NCBI GenBank assembly: GCA_024364735.1
Contig: JAGFNQ010004004.1
Location: 246,381 to 310,380 of the forward strand
DNA: 64,000 bases
Source: Boesenbergia rotunda
Taxonomy: Eukaryota > Streptophyta > Magnoliopsida > Zingiberales > Zingiberaceae
Direction of reading: 5' to 3'
The notes beneath the pieces were generated by a model. It did not search any database. It had not been told where the DNA came from and was given only the letters and a program-made list of their open reading frames with translations. Below are positions 1 to 11,724 of this stretch, one piece after another. A program made the position numbers and the translations under genes. Within the stretch, counting starts at the first letter, position 1. Each line of letters starts with the position of its first letter.

Positions 1-523
1 ACGATTCCACTTCGTCCTCCTCTTCGGATGTTGAACTCGATTCAACCTCCGATTGTCCTTCTCCTTCTCTTAGACTAATGAGCCCTTATCCTTGGACTCC
101 TCCACTCCTTGTCCTGGTGTGAATTTTCATGTAGAGCTATCACCTTTTTCTATAACTCATAGGCATTCTTGTAATCACCTACACGATACACAATATAAGA
201 AGGTAATAAGTTTAAAACAATTCTCGTTACCTCCTTATCCGCCTCCGCTTCCTCCTTTTAATCCTTGGTCCAATATCGAAGTCGAAGGTGTTTCCCCTTC
301 TTGTCCGTTGGAGCTTCGAATGGAACCTCCAATGCGGTTCAATGGTCCCAATCCATTTAAACTAAGTCTCCAACCGCTTCCTCCAATATCGAAGCCGTCT
401 TGATCATATGGAGGTGAGATCCGAGTATCCATCCTAGCGGACCTTCCGAGTCTATCTTCCTCTAGCGTCTTTGCTCTCCCGACGGTTAGTCCGTAGACAA
501 GCGACCCCGACTCTTATACCACT
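1..523 (-). pseudogene. 5' internal region and broken gag of a minus-strand copia-like element (runs off the window)
   Basis: Directly inside the LTR at 524-1410, the minus strand reads TGGTATAAGAGTCGG (508-522), a primer-binding site resembling the initiator-Met tRNA complement. A gag-like reading frame starts at 432 (MDTRISPPYDQDGFDIG) and stops at 235. Further left, another frame carries a Ser/Glu-rich stretch like that of the gag at 46.0 kb, so the gag is frameshifted. The rest lies beyond the left edge. Confidence 0.6.
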
Positions 524-1410
524 TGTTGGGGATCGATGCGCCGGCTAGAGGGGGTGAATAGCTGATCATCCACTTCCATCTAGGTTCTTCCTACATGGTT
601 AGTTTGCGCAAGCAGAATAATATAAACTAAAACTAACACAAAGGAAGACAAACCAATTTAACGTGGTTCGGAGATAAGGCTCCTACTTCACGACTGTCTG
701 TAAGGTGGACGATCTCGATCCGTCGGTAGATGACTCTCCGGAAAGCCTTCGGCTAGCTCGCGTCGCTTCTTATGGGTGGAGAAACCTCGCTATAAGCCTA
801 CAACCTTGCAACAACACCTGAGCACTTGTAGACTACTAATAAGCTTTACCCAAGCTTATTTTGTCAACCTTTGTCCAGCCAAACTGAGCTCCCTTAAATA
901 GAACTCGGTACTTTCTAACTGTTACCAGTCAACTGGTGTCAACACCAGTCGATTGATCCACTTGGATTCGAACGTTATAGCCTAACGTTCGAATTCTAGT
1001 CGACACCAGTCAACTGCACAGAAGATCAGTCGACTGATCTTTCAGTGCCCAACACCAGTCGACTGCTCCAAGCAGCAGTCGACTGCCCAAACCCTAAACT
1101 TAGGGTTTCAACCCTGAGTACAGCCACTTAGCACTCGTCCTCGCCCGACCAACCTAGACCTAGCCTTCTAGCCTCCTCCATCAGCCTTGCGTCCCTCGGA
1201 TGCTTCCCCATTCTTCACACCTTGCTTCTAGAGCTTCCTTCGGCCTCGATCCTTGTTGTCGGGTCTTCCTTTGCCAAGATGTCACCTGGACTTTTCTCCT
1301 TTGTTGTACATATATCCTGCATACTCATAATGCATATCAAATACAACAATGATCCTAAATTAAACCATTGCCCAAACATCAAAATATAAGGTACCTAGAT
1401 TGCTCCAACA
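524..1410 (-). repeat. LTR (5' LTR in minus orientation) of a copia-like element
   Basis: Bounded by TGTTGG at 524 and CCAACA at 1410, 887 bp, with a PBS-like site next to 524. Its end near 524 (GCCGGCTAGAGGGGGTGAAT) is the complement of the 3' end of the 955-bp LTRs at 44.6 and 47.2 kb, so the elements are related. It holds several CAGTCGACTG-type palindromes (about 940-1090). Confidence 0.7.
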
Positions 1411-2700
1411 TAAACCACACGAGCAGCATTGAGATCCCTTTTCCTCCTCACCACGCGATCTCTGTTCTACTCCTCATCTCTTCGACCCCAGTCTCCTCCT
1501 CCTTTGATTGAATGGTGCCGCAACCTCCCCTCCTTGTGATTTCCCCTCTATGCCTCGATTCATCAATTGATGCCAGAGCATATCTTCTTCACCTTTGTTG
1601 GATGCTCAACCCTACAACAATTTTCCATTATCCATGGCTTAGACGATGAGAGACAAGGGAAGAGCGGGCTGTCAGAAGGATTGCCAGAGGCAAGATCAGA
1701 TCTTCCACCTTCATCGAGTGTGCATCTACTCTCGAGTCGTGCCCTAGTGTCGGCCCATCATCGCCGCTTCCCTTTACACGTAGGTAAGCCAAGTTTGGAT
1801 TATAGATCAGTAAAGAAGAATGGTTTGGATTGTTCTTTGTTTGGATAGAAATCTATTCTGTTCAGATTAGATGGGTTGTGATTTTGTGTTTGGGTTGGGG
1901 TTTTAATCTGGTGTTGGATGGAGAGACCCTTTTACCATGAGTTTTCTTTCTTTTTTTTTACTTTAGAGACCGATCTGAGATTTGGATTTGGATTTGTTTG
2001 TGTGTTTGCCGTGAATTTCAAGTTGCAGGAATTACGAGGTGGCTTTAGGGTGAATCTGTAGATGGTTTAGATCTTGTGTAAGCGGTTTGGATCTGAGAGT
2101 TGGGAGTTAGCTTGGTGTTGGAATGCTTGAGTTCCCCATGTCTTGCAGTGAGCTGCTTTATTCGATTAAGCTGCTCAATTTTGGAACTCGATTGCGTGAG
2201 CTACAAATGAAGGGAATGTTGGATTGTTTCATGGGTGATGCTTGACCGAACTGTGGTTGATAGCAAACTTGTTTTTTTTTTTTTTGTTTGAGACTGTTTA
2301 GTATTGATTTTGTATTTTTTTGATCGAACTGTATTGGTGATAGCATTAAATTATTCGGATCCTAGACTATAGAAGTTCTAGACTCTTTACTGTTCTTGAT
2401 GTATTGTTCTTCTTCGTGACTAGAATTCCATTGATCGAGTAATGATGATCAAGTTGAGCTGCTAGTTATGTAGACCACTTCCATCGATGTTCTTGAGAGA
2501 GCTGTTCGATGGTACTGATCTGATCTTATAAGTCAGTTGGTATGTTGCATCTAAAGTTGTGACTTCTAGAAGTGCATACTTGGTCGTAGCATTTCAGTGA
2601 TCATGATAGAATGTGAGCATCAGAATGACAGCTTATTATATGTGATCAGGTATATAGCATCAGTTGCGATTTATTATACGTCATAGGAATCAAGTCATGT
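1411..2700. other. Intergenic DNA without recognisable gene
   Basis: T- and G-rich on the plus strand. Short open frames only (for example 1567-1848), with no family resemblance. Probably decayed repeat; nothing supported. Confidence 0.4.
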
Positions 2701-2724
2701 GTTGGACGGTCAAATAGATATAGG

Positions 2725-3130
2725 TATGATCCAGACCGATCGGCATCTCGACCGATCAGGTTCGTCCTACGTCATGTGGACTCGCGACACTTGATCGTTC
2801 CCGACGGTCTGCAGTGTTCCAGATCGGTCAAGACGATCAGGAGCAGATCAGTAGTAAATACTGGATGCTCCTGATGGTCACCGAGTAGGAGAGAGAGGGG
2901 GTCAACTACTGGTGCTCTGACGGTCAGGACGATCAGGAGCAGAGCAGTGAGTGAACTGCACACTCCTGATCGGTCAACAGACCGATCAGGAGCCGAGCAG
3001 TAGGTTCCAGCCTCACTGTATGCTCCCTGATCGGTCACCAGACCGATCAGTCATCACTGGATCGGTCACCAGACCGATCCACAAAGGAGCACCGTGCCAA
3101 CTTCCCTGATCGGTCACCAGACCGATCCAG
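2725..3130. repeat. Cluster of GATCGGTC..GACCGATC palindromes
   Basis: Perfect or near-perfect inverted repeats with a 6-nt centre (CACCAG or CAACAG) at 2966-2989, 3027-3050, 3060-3079 and 3106-3128, plus half-sites from about 2735 on. The copy at 3028-3050 recurs base for base at 10958-10980 inside a different element. Confidence 0.8.
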
Positions 3131-3194
3131 GCAAGGTCAAATCTCCTCTAAGTCAAGAGAACAAGCCTCCGACCCATCTCTGACTTGTGTCATG

Positions 3195-3445
3195 CCCAGC
3201 TTCACTCACTGGGACTTCAACCTAGCCCTCCAAGCTAGGACCTGGCTTCACTCACCAAGTTTTCAATCACCTGGCTTCACTCACCAGGACCCGGCTTCAC
3301 TCACCGGGATTTCAACCTAGCTTCACTCACTAGGATTTCAATCACCTGGCTTCACTCACCAGGACCCGGCTTCACTCACCGGGATTTCAACCTAGCTTCA
3401 CTCACTAGGATTTCACTCACCAGGACCCAGCTTCACTCATTGGAG
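3195..3445. repeat. Minisatellite of 19-nt hairpin units with covarying stems
   Basis: Repeated units of stem5-loop9-stem5 with constant loop CTTCACTCA. Stems are CCCAG/CTGGG (3195), CCTGG/CCAGG (3270, 3345), CCCGG/CCGGG (3290, 3365), CCTAG/CTAGG (3316, 3391), plus degenerate units at 3221, 3241 and 3426. They lie in a higher-order repeat of about 75 bp. The arms change together so pairing is kept. Confidence 0.85.
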
Positions 3446-3459
3446 CTTAAATGTATTTT

Positions 3460-5509
3460 GATGTTGTAGGTTTTTACCGTCAGCAGATTTGTAAGTTTGA
3501 GAATTTTTGTCGATCGAATTAAATTATGATTGTAGTTTTGTAGTTGGATGAGTTTTAAATTTGATCAGCTTGTTACCGTTCTGACCTTAGTGTTAATTAT
3601 GTTTTGGATTAGTCTTGTGGAGTATTGTGTTGATCTTGTGATTTGTTGACCACCTCTGAGTATTAGGGGTGATACATGTATAGAATTCTGATCTAATAAT
3701 GTTGTGTATTGGTTAGATTATTTAAATGGAATTGAGTGCATATGTGGTTTGGGGGAGATTTCGTGTAGATTTATTCATGTGATTTAGAATGGATTGGCTA
3801 ATGTGATGTATCATAGATTAGTTGGATTATTAACTAATCAATATGTTGATTAAATAATTAAGGATGAATAAATTAAGGAGTTAGTTAATCAATAAGATTG
3901 ATCTTAATTATGTTTAGTAGTTAATTTAACTATTTTAATAAATATATAAATAGCTAAACATTGTCCTTAACACAGGACCCTGATTGGACATGAATTAACT
4001 GGATGAGAGATTTTCTCTGATACGTTCTACATTTAAGGCGGATACTTCTCTTTTATTTCCTGTAGATTATTGAACTTAAATGTATTGCTGTTTTATTTTT
4101 GAATATGACTGTTTTACCTTATTCTTTATCTTTTAATATCATCCGTTGATACTTTTCTGTGCTTGATCTTTGAACTACTTAAATTTATATCCATACAATC
4201 TTATCTATTGATTTCTGTTCTGTAAAGTACTACTCGTAAGCGAGTACTTAGGAATAATCATTAAACACAATTAGGATTTTGGTTGGCATTAGATATACCC
4301 TACCCAGTAGTCTAGTTGCATGCTTATGGATTCTAGTATGTATTCTTCATACCATTGCGTAGTTGTGACTTGGTTGTTTGTGCATTTAGTATCATGCACC
4401 ATACCTACATAGTTGCATACTGACGAACATCGGCTTTCTTATGGTTAAGTTCGTCGTCAGTCATTTAGCTCCTCTGCCCACTCAACCACTCATGGGTAGT
4501 GATAGTTGCTAGAGTATGAGCAGCTGCCCTGTTATGTCACACTCAACCACTCATGAATAGTGGATGTTAGAGTTGTAGGCAAGCAGTTGACACCTTCACC
4601 GTTATTTTCGAGGGATATCAGAGTTGTTGGTGGCTCACCTTTTTCCTAGGGTTTTGGAGTAGTTGGCTCCCCAACATCCTGCCCTCTCAACCACTTATAG
4701 TAGTAGTAATTATTGGAGTGTGTACAATTGCCACGATCCTACCCACTCGGCCTCACAGATGTGATGTGATGGCGGCTTGATTGGCGTTAGGGGTAACACA
4801 TGCCATTGCATCATATGCATTTATTGCATTTTGTATTTTTCTTGTGTTTGTTGTATTTATGTGAGCTATGATTGTTGCAGTTGGTTGACATACATGCATA
4901 CTTTATTATTGCACTACCATTCTATTTTACACATGCCCAGATGTTATCCTGTTTTTCGGAGACTGTATACTGTTGTATCAACTTGCTTGATATATTTTTT
5001 ATTATATCATGCATTTATCTGCTCTTATGTCCGCAGAGTCTGCCCGGACTCACTACCCCCCACCATTTAATTTTATTTCAGGTAGCAAATAGATGTATTA
5101 CCTTGAGCCAGGAGAGGATCCAGTTGTCAGTCTCATAGTGTCGAGTCCTTTTGGAGTTTTCAGTATTTATTTTTTTCCCGCATTTATTTTATTTCTGTAC
5201 TTTCGTTATTTCCGCATTTACATCATTAGACTGGTATTTATATCCTCAGTAGACTTATGTATAGGCTAGTGTGTTTGGTCTTTGAATTTAAATTTGAGTT
5301 TCTATTTGGATATGTGCCCTCTTTTATTTCAATCTTTCATATCGATATTAACTACGTGGTTGTGAAACTTATTTTACTATTGTGATGTCAGTCGTGTGAC
5401 GTTGTGCTATAGTTTGTGAAAAGATATCTATAATTATTCCAGATTGTCCACCGTATAGGGGAAATGTTGTCTAATTTTCAAGCAAGTATGGACCTCTGGG
5501 GGCCTAACA
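3460..5509. repeat. Probable LTR or LTR-proximal DNA of a Gypsy-type element
   Basis: Noncoding. It contains a degenerate tandem repeat with CTCAACCACTCATG at about 4480-4700, a segment with CTGCCCGGACTCACTACC (5041), and an end with CCACCGTATAGGGGAAATG then GGGGGCCTAACA (5498-5509), all of which recall 3' LTR ends of plant Gypsy elements. No partner LTR or pol was found, and the left border is uncertain. Confidence 0.35.
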
Positions 5510-6582
5510 TTTGAGATTGTGGATATAATCAGGAGAACTAACAGAACCGAGGTCATTGATGTATTAACCAATTTTATCTAAAATCGATTTTCATTAAAAA
5601 AACTAAATCATCCAACTGATTTATAAAATTTCAAAATTGAGATACAGTACAAAATCGATTCGAATCGTGAAAAATATCAATTTACTAATTCAATTAGTCG
5701 ATTGATATTTTTATTAGTTGATCGATTAAAGATAAAATGAAAAATAGATAGGTGATTTAATCATTTTAAAATTATCCTATATAATTTAAGTATTTCGAAT
5801 TTTTCTTACGCGATTCAAAAAAAACCGAAGGTATTTTTGTATGAAAGATATTTTTTTATTAACAATAATTATAACATTTTGATAGATCTGTATGGTCATG
5901 TTTTGGTAAATTGCCCAAAACTTTTATATATGAATGTTTTTTAAAGGGAGCAATCACTCTGGAAATCAGACCCTAAAGTCAAAAGCTCCTATTGTTTCCT
6001 TTTAATAAAGTCTCAGATAAGTACAGCTTATCATAACTTTATGGTAGTTTCTGAAAATAAATTGAAAGAAAATATTTTGCTAGGTTTTAACAATGAATAA
6101 CTTAACAGATAAATTTGTGGATGGTGCTTTTAACAGTGGCTAGGTGTCATATTGTTTTGACGGTGTATTTTCCAGTTAGAAATAGATGTTAAACTCCTAC
6201 TAACAATATCTATTAACAGTACCGTGAAATTCATACCTGCAGTACTTTTAACCAGAAGTCTTTTAAATTTTACTGGTTTAACAGTAGGCCCAATAACTAT
6301 TGATAATATTAACCACCATCAGGTTGCAGAAACATAGTCTTAACCATTGTTGAACCATCCATCATCACGCATGATATATGCTTCTGGACTTTCATTCACC
6401 TCTCCAAAAATCAAAGGAAACAAAAATGTACTATAAGTTTGATAAAAAGCTAGTTCATCCAAACATGTAGAACTTCTTTCTGTCATCCTGTAGGGTATGA
6501 ATTTGAGCATCAATGCCATTGCAGGACAGAGAAAACAAGCTCATATAGACATCTGAGCAGAAAGAATATGTAGGATGATAGT
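5510..6582. other. 3' flank of the channel gene
   Basis: AT-rich with no open frame of note. The part nearest 6583 should hold the 3'UTR of the minus-strand channel gene. No other gene seen. Confidence 0.4.
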
Positions 6583-6816
6583 TCAGGCATCACAATCAGA
6601 ACCTATCTCCGAATTATATTTGCTGTCTTTGGGTGTGCCCCTATATGAAATCCGTTTTGTAGGCACCAGTAGATTGTTTTCTTCTTCATCAATTGCCAAT
6701 GGGCGTTCAATATCTTCTCTGTGAAAATCGGGGTGCACATATGCATCTTGAAGGTAAGCTCTCAAATTTAGGAGTGGTTCTGTTGCTCGTTCTAGTGTGT
6801 CCTTCACCATTGCATC
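6583..6816 (-). CDS. OSCA1-like exon 11, C-terminus (residues 683-759 and stop)
   Basis: Encodes DAMVKDTLERATEPLLNLRA then YLQDAYVHPDF, the conserved C-terminal motif, followed by a variable acidic and basic tail ending in SEIGSDCDA before the stop at 6583-6585. The acceptor is TGTTTGCAG. No clear polyadenylation signal could be fixed downstream (below 6583 on the plus strand). Confidence 0.92.
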   Translation of the reverse strand, partial: DAMVKDTLERATEPLLNLRAYLQDAYVHPDFHREDIERPLAIDEEENNLLVPTKRISYRGTPKDSKYNSEIGSDCDA

Positions 6817-9800
6817 CTGCAAACACAAATTATCGCTTTAGACAATGTTTTTTCGGTTCGTTTCAAAAAGAAATAAACTCCTATTTGCTGCTGCTTCTTT
6901 TTCGCCAATCAAAGTGACTATGTCTGAACAAACCTGCAAAGGAAACTTGACAAATGCAGGCTCAAATCGGTTCTTGCAATATATGTGGAACCATATTGTC
7001 AACAGAGGAAGAACAAGTATAGGCGTGGTGAGGGAGGCATGCTTGGTACTCAACAAGCCCATAAGTAAAAGTTGTGAGATGATCATTGCAATAATCACTC
7101 GTTTAACGACATCTGGCCAGAATGCTGCGGCACTTTCATATTGCTGGCTGTATACATTTATGATCTTGGAGCATCACACGGAAAGATTATCAAGAACGTC
7201 AGGAAAAATGAACAAGTGATATGCATATAGTAAACAATATTTCTAAAATGAACTGCATCTTCAATTCCAGATTCAGAAAAAAAAAATTGTGTAGATACAA
7301 GGAAAATAGAAGCAACAGGCAAACTTTAACTGGAACTCGTAAACTGATGTCATGGAATACAGATTGGTGAGTGAAAAGTTCTCAAATTATCTTGGTCAAA
7401 ATGTCTTCATAAAAGTGAAGAAGATAACTATAAGACGCTGAACATCATACCTGATGGCGAAACACCACATATGCTAGGCCGAAGAACACAAGTAGGAAGG
7501 GAAGAAAAATTGGAGCCACAACAAAGTAGACAAACCCAAGCAAGAAGTATAGTTGTATCCGTGGTTCTGAAGAAGCAAATTCTAAACAACCAGGATTCAT
7601 AGCCTGTTCGCGATCTTGGTCAGTTTTTACGAGGAATGTGTTCTTTAGATGAAAAACAATTAATGGTTTGAGTCGAAGTATTTCTCCAGCAACACTAGCC
7701 CATCCGTCGACCATTATATATGTGATGAAAAATGTTGCTTTCATTGGAATAGACATCCCCACAGTTTTTGGAATTCTGTTTTTTTTTTGAAAAAAAAAAC
7801 AATATCAAACTTACAATGTGAAAAAAAGAAATTAAACCGTCAATCATTTTGAGTAAAGCTTGCAAAGACTAACAAATGAGAAGTAATTGTTTTCCTAAGT
7901 GGGTTTCCAGTAAGAACTAAGAAGCAAATTAAATTAATTTAAAAGCAAAACATATATATATATAAGTGATATGGTGGGCATCCACCGTGGGCGACTGAGT
8001 GCACGCTGGCCCTAGAAGTGTTCCAGGTGCCCGAGTGCTGTGCATGCACTTAGACGTGTGTGTTTATGTTGTGCACCCTGTGAGCACTATTTTTATTTAA
8101 TTTTTTAAATTTAAATACTATTCCCTAAGTTCTAAGTTCTATTTTGTTTTTTTTTAAATATACTAAGTGTTCACAGGGTGTGCCGTATAAGGTGTGTGAC
8201 ATAACAAAATCTTTTATATATATATATATATATAGATCTTGAATAAAATGATATCTATATATTTTTAATTTGGCATGTAGAATGAAATCCATTATTAAAC
8301 TGATTCACCATCATAAGAGATGGTCATTTAAAGGATCCCACGTTAAATGTCTAAAACAAAAGAATTTCATATCAACCTATTCCAGGAAAGGAGATGCATA
8401 TGTGGTCAGGTAATATATAAAATAGTCCAATACTCGATCGATTTGACACAGTTTCCATGTTTCTCATATGTTAACATCAAGCAAGGCAAGGAAGAAAAGT
8501 TCAATATAGAAACAATTCAATTTTCAGATAAAAAATGTCCTATTATATTAACGATCTAATTGTGTGAGCATCCATGACATGCATAAATCATTTCTGTTTC
8601 TAAGTAACTAAAAATAGGAAGATATAAACATGTACAAGATAATAAGTAAAACAAAATTTTCACATACGCATCAGCTGATTGGTGGAGGAAACTATCTAGT
8701 TGTTGGAATGCTGTTCCAGTAATAACACTCCCAAGAAATACATTAACCAGAATGAAAAGATAGTACTTAGAAGCAGATCTCCTGTCCAATGATGATAGGG
8801 ATATATGACCTTCTATCTTGGACATCGTCATGAGAATTGTGGGTAGAAGAATAAGAAATATCTTTAATGCAATGCCCGGTAGAATACCTTGTATAACTGA
8901 CTTGGTTAAATCCCTGCAATGGGATTTGACAATTCAAGATTAGACATTGTCAACAAACATGTATAAAACAAAAATTAATTATGCTTTGTTTTTAAGCTTT
9001 GAATGGACTACAAATGCAAGGAGATTAAGAATCATGTAAATGTACAAGAGATAGGAATTCTGGGGAGGTCCTTTTGTGTCCTCACAATTTCCTATACAAA
9101 TAATTTTGACAAAAAATGAAATGTCTCATTACAAAGATGAATGTTAAAAAGAAGAGAGCAATACAAACTTACCATTCCATTACAGGCCTTAAAAACGGCA
9201 TGACCTTCTCAATTCCCTCAATATTGGCTAGAGACTGAACAAATGCAATTGGGATCATGAAGAAAAAGGTAAGAAAGAACAGTGCAACAGCCATAAGGAA
9301 CCTCCTAATTGTGAGCTCCACAAAAGGGATGGAAAGATTGGACCAATACACATCACGTGGCTCAGGAGCCCAATCTGTTAACCACAAAGTAGGATTACTT
9401 GATTGCTGTGTTTGAGCACAAACAGCTGCCCCCCATCTGCTTTTGAAGGAGACAAAAGCTGCTGGCATTAGTACGGCAGGATCACTGATTATCCTTTCTC
9501 GTTCTGCTGCTTCCTTTATCAAATAAGAGCAGCTATTATGAAGAATTAATTTTTAAGTAAACAATGAACAAACCCTAGGCAAACCATTTCTATGGGGCAA
9601 GAAATGAATGCAGCATTACTTTTTCTAGTTTACAGGATTTGTTTCGAGATTATGTAGTGACACTAATTTATTCCATCATGTAAACTAGAAACAAAATCAA
9701 ACTAAGGAATTCAAATAAATCTACCTTGTGTGTGTGTGTGTTACATTGGAGAGAAGCTTAAAACAGTCAGAGAACCTTATATGAAAAAAATGTAACTTCA

Positions 9801-10613
9801 TTATGAATACTGCAAGGAACAATATTTATATCATGAGTATTTTTTCTTAAGAAAATCTGAAGAATACTAAATGCTTACTTCCTTCCGTAGCTTCTCTATC
9901 TCAGCCCTATAGTAGTCAATCGCATCCACACTCTTTCCCAGTATACCAAAAAGTCCTGTCTATGAAAAATATAGAAACCCAATACATAAATGTTGTTAAT
10001 GTCAGTCATGTTAAGAAGAGAGGCTTCATGCATCATCATTACATGTACCTTTGTAGTTGGTCTTTTGTTGGGATTTCGCATAGACTTGTTTTCATAATAA
10101 ACAAACCAGTTCTCCAAGCTTTTCCTAGTCTCCACCAATTTTGCAAGTTCATTGGTATTGTATACAACCTATCACCATTAGAAAGAAGCATCATAAGGGG
10201 TTAATGGATTCATAAAAACCTTTCATCCTGCATATTATGTATAAAAAACAAAGAACCATGCTCCAACGTATCAAACTTGGTGATTTTCTTAATGCATGGA
10301 CCTTTTCTTTTCAAAACACAACAGAATACTATTAGCTCAAGGGAAATTATTGCCAGAGTAACAAGCATCAAATCGCAAGAATACAAATATACAATCGTAT
10401 TGCACAAAAAAAAAAAAGCTTACATTGTTCGTTGGAATTGAATCTAAGAGATATTAGGTTGTAGAGACAAAATAGATAGGGAGAAAAAAAAGAGAGAACA
10501 GAGAATGGGGGAGGGAGATATTTTATTAAAAGGGCATTTTAGACTTTTCACCAAGGGTATTTTTGAGGAAAAAAAGTTAGGGTTTGTTTAATAATTGGGT
10601 TTGCGCGGGGGTG

Positions 10614-10646
<33 letters not shown>

Positions 10647-10865
10647 GGGGGGTGTGGATAGCCTCTCCCTTAGGTTAATTGACAATTAGCTAATTGACAT
10701 ATATATTAACTAATATATACAGGTAATATGGAAACTAACATATTAGATAATAATACCGATTTCATTTAAAAATAAACAACAAGCATAATCTATCAAATGA
10801 TTAGATTGGTTATGGAATTAAATTAAAACATTGAAACTTAATTATAAACACTAGGAATTAAAGGA

Positions 10866-10923
<58 letters not shown>

Positions 10924-11688
10924 ATTGCTCTGCTGCGAACCGCGTGCGCGACGCGCTTGATCGGTCACCAGACCGATCAGGCGTTGCCTGATCGGTTACG
11001 GAGAGGCGCAGCGTGCGGTCCTCTATATATATATATATAGAGGAGTGATCTCTTGAGCGACAAACGCGCGCCCGTGCGCGACCGCCCTTCCTGATCGGTC
11101 GCGTGACCGATCAGGTTCTTGCCTGATCGGTGACGCGACCGATCAGGCACTCTCCGGGGGGCTTACTGACCAACGGTGGCCTCCGGCCGTCGCTCCGAAC
11201 ACCATACTATAACCAAGAGGGATTGATGAACCCGTCGGGGCTTGCTGACCAACGGCGGCCTTCGGCCGCCGCCCCGAACATCATACTATAACCAAGAGGG
11301 ATTGGTGAATCCGTCAGTGCTTGCTGACCAACGGCGGCCTCCGGCCGCCACCCCGAACACCATACTATAACCAAGAGGAATTGGTGAACCCGTCGGGGCT
11401 TGCTGACCAACGGCGGCCTCCAGCCGCCGCCCCGAACATGATACTATAACCAAAAGGGATTAGTGAACCCATCGGGGCTTGCTAACCAACGGCGACCTCC
11501 GGCCGCCGCCCCGAACACCATACTATAACCAAGAGGGATTGGTGAACCCGTCAGGCTCATCGCACCCTCCACCCGTCATTGCTAGTCACCGGCTCGCTGC
11601 CCTCGGAGAGTGCCTGATCGGTCACGCGACCGATCAGGAAGTGCGGTCGCGCACGGGCTCGCGTCTTTTGTCGCTCAGGAGATCAAAC

Positions 11689-11724
<36 letters not shown>

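Noticed and set aside
92..403. 103-aa proline-rich plus frame at the left edge
   Set aside because: Antisense of the copia gag leader next to the LTR and PBS-like site.
3591..5509. TGTTA..TAACA as exact LTR borders
   Set aside because: Only the right end is convincing; no target duplication or partner LTR, so borders were not claimed.
6845..7219. 124-aa plus-strand open frame
   Set aside because: Mirror of channel exon 10 and its introns on the other strand.
11207..11410. 67-aa repetitive open frame
   Set aside because: Produced by the 79-bp array; length is a multiple of the repeat, not a gene.
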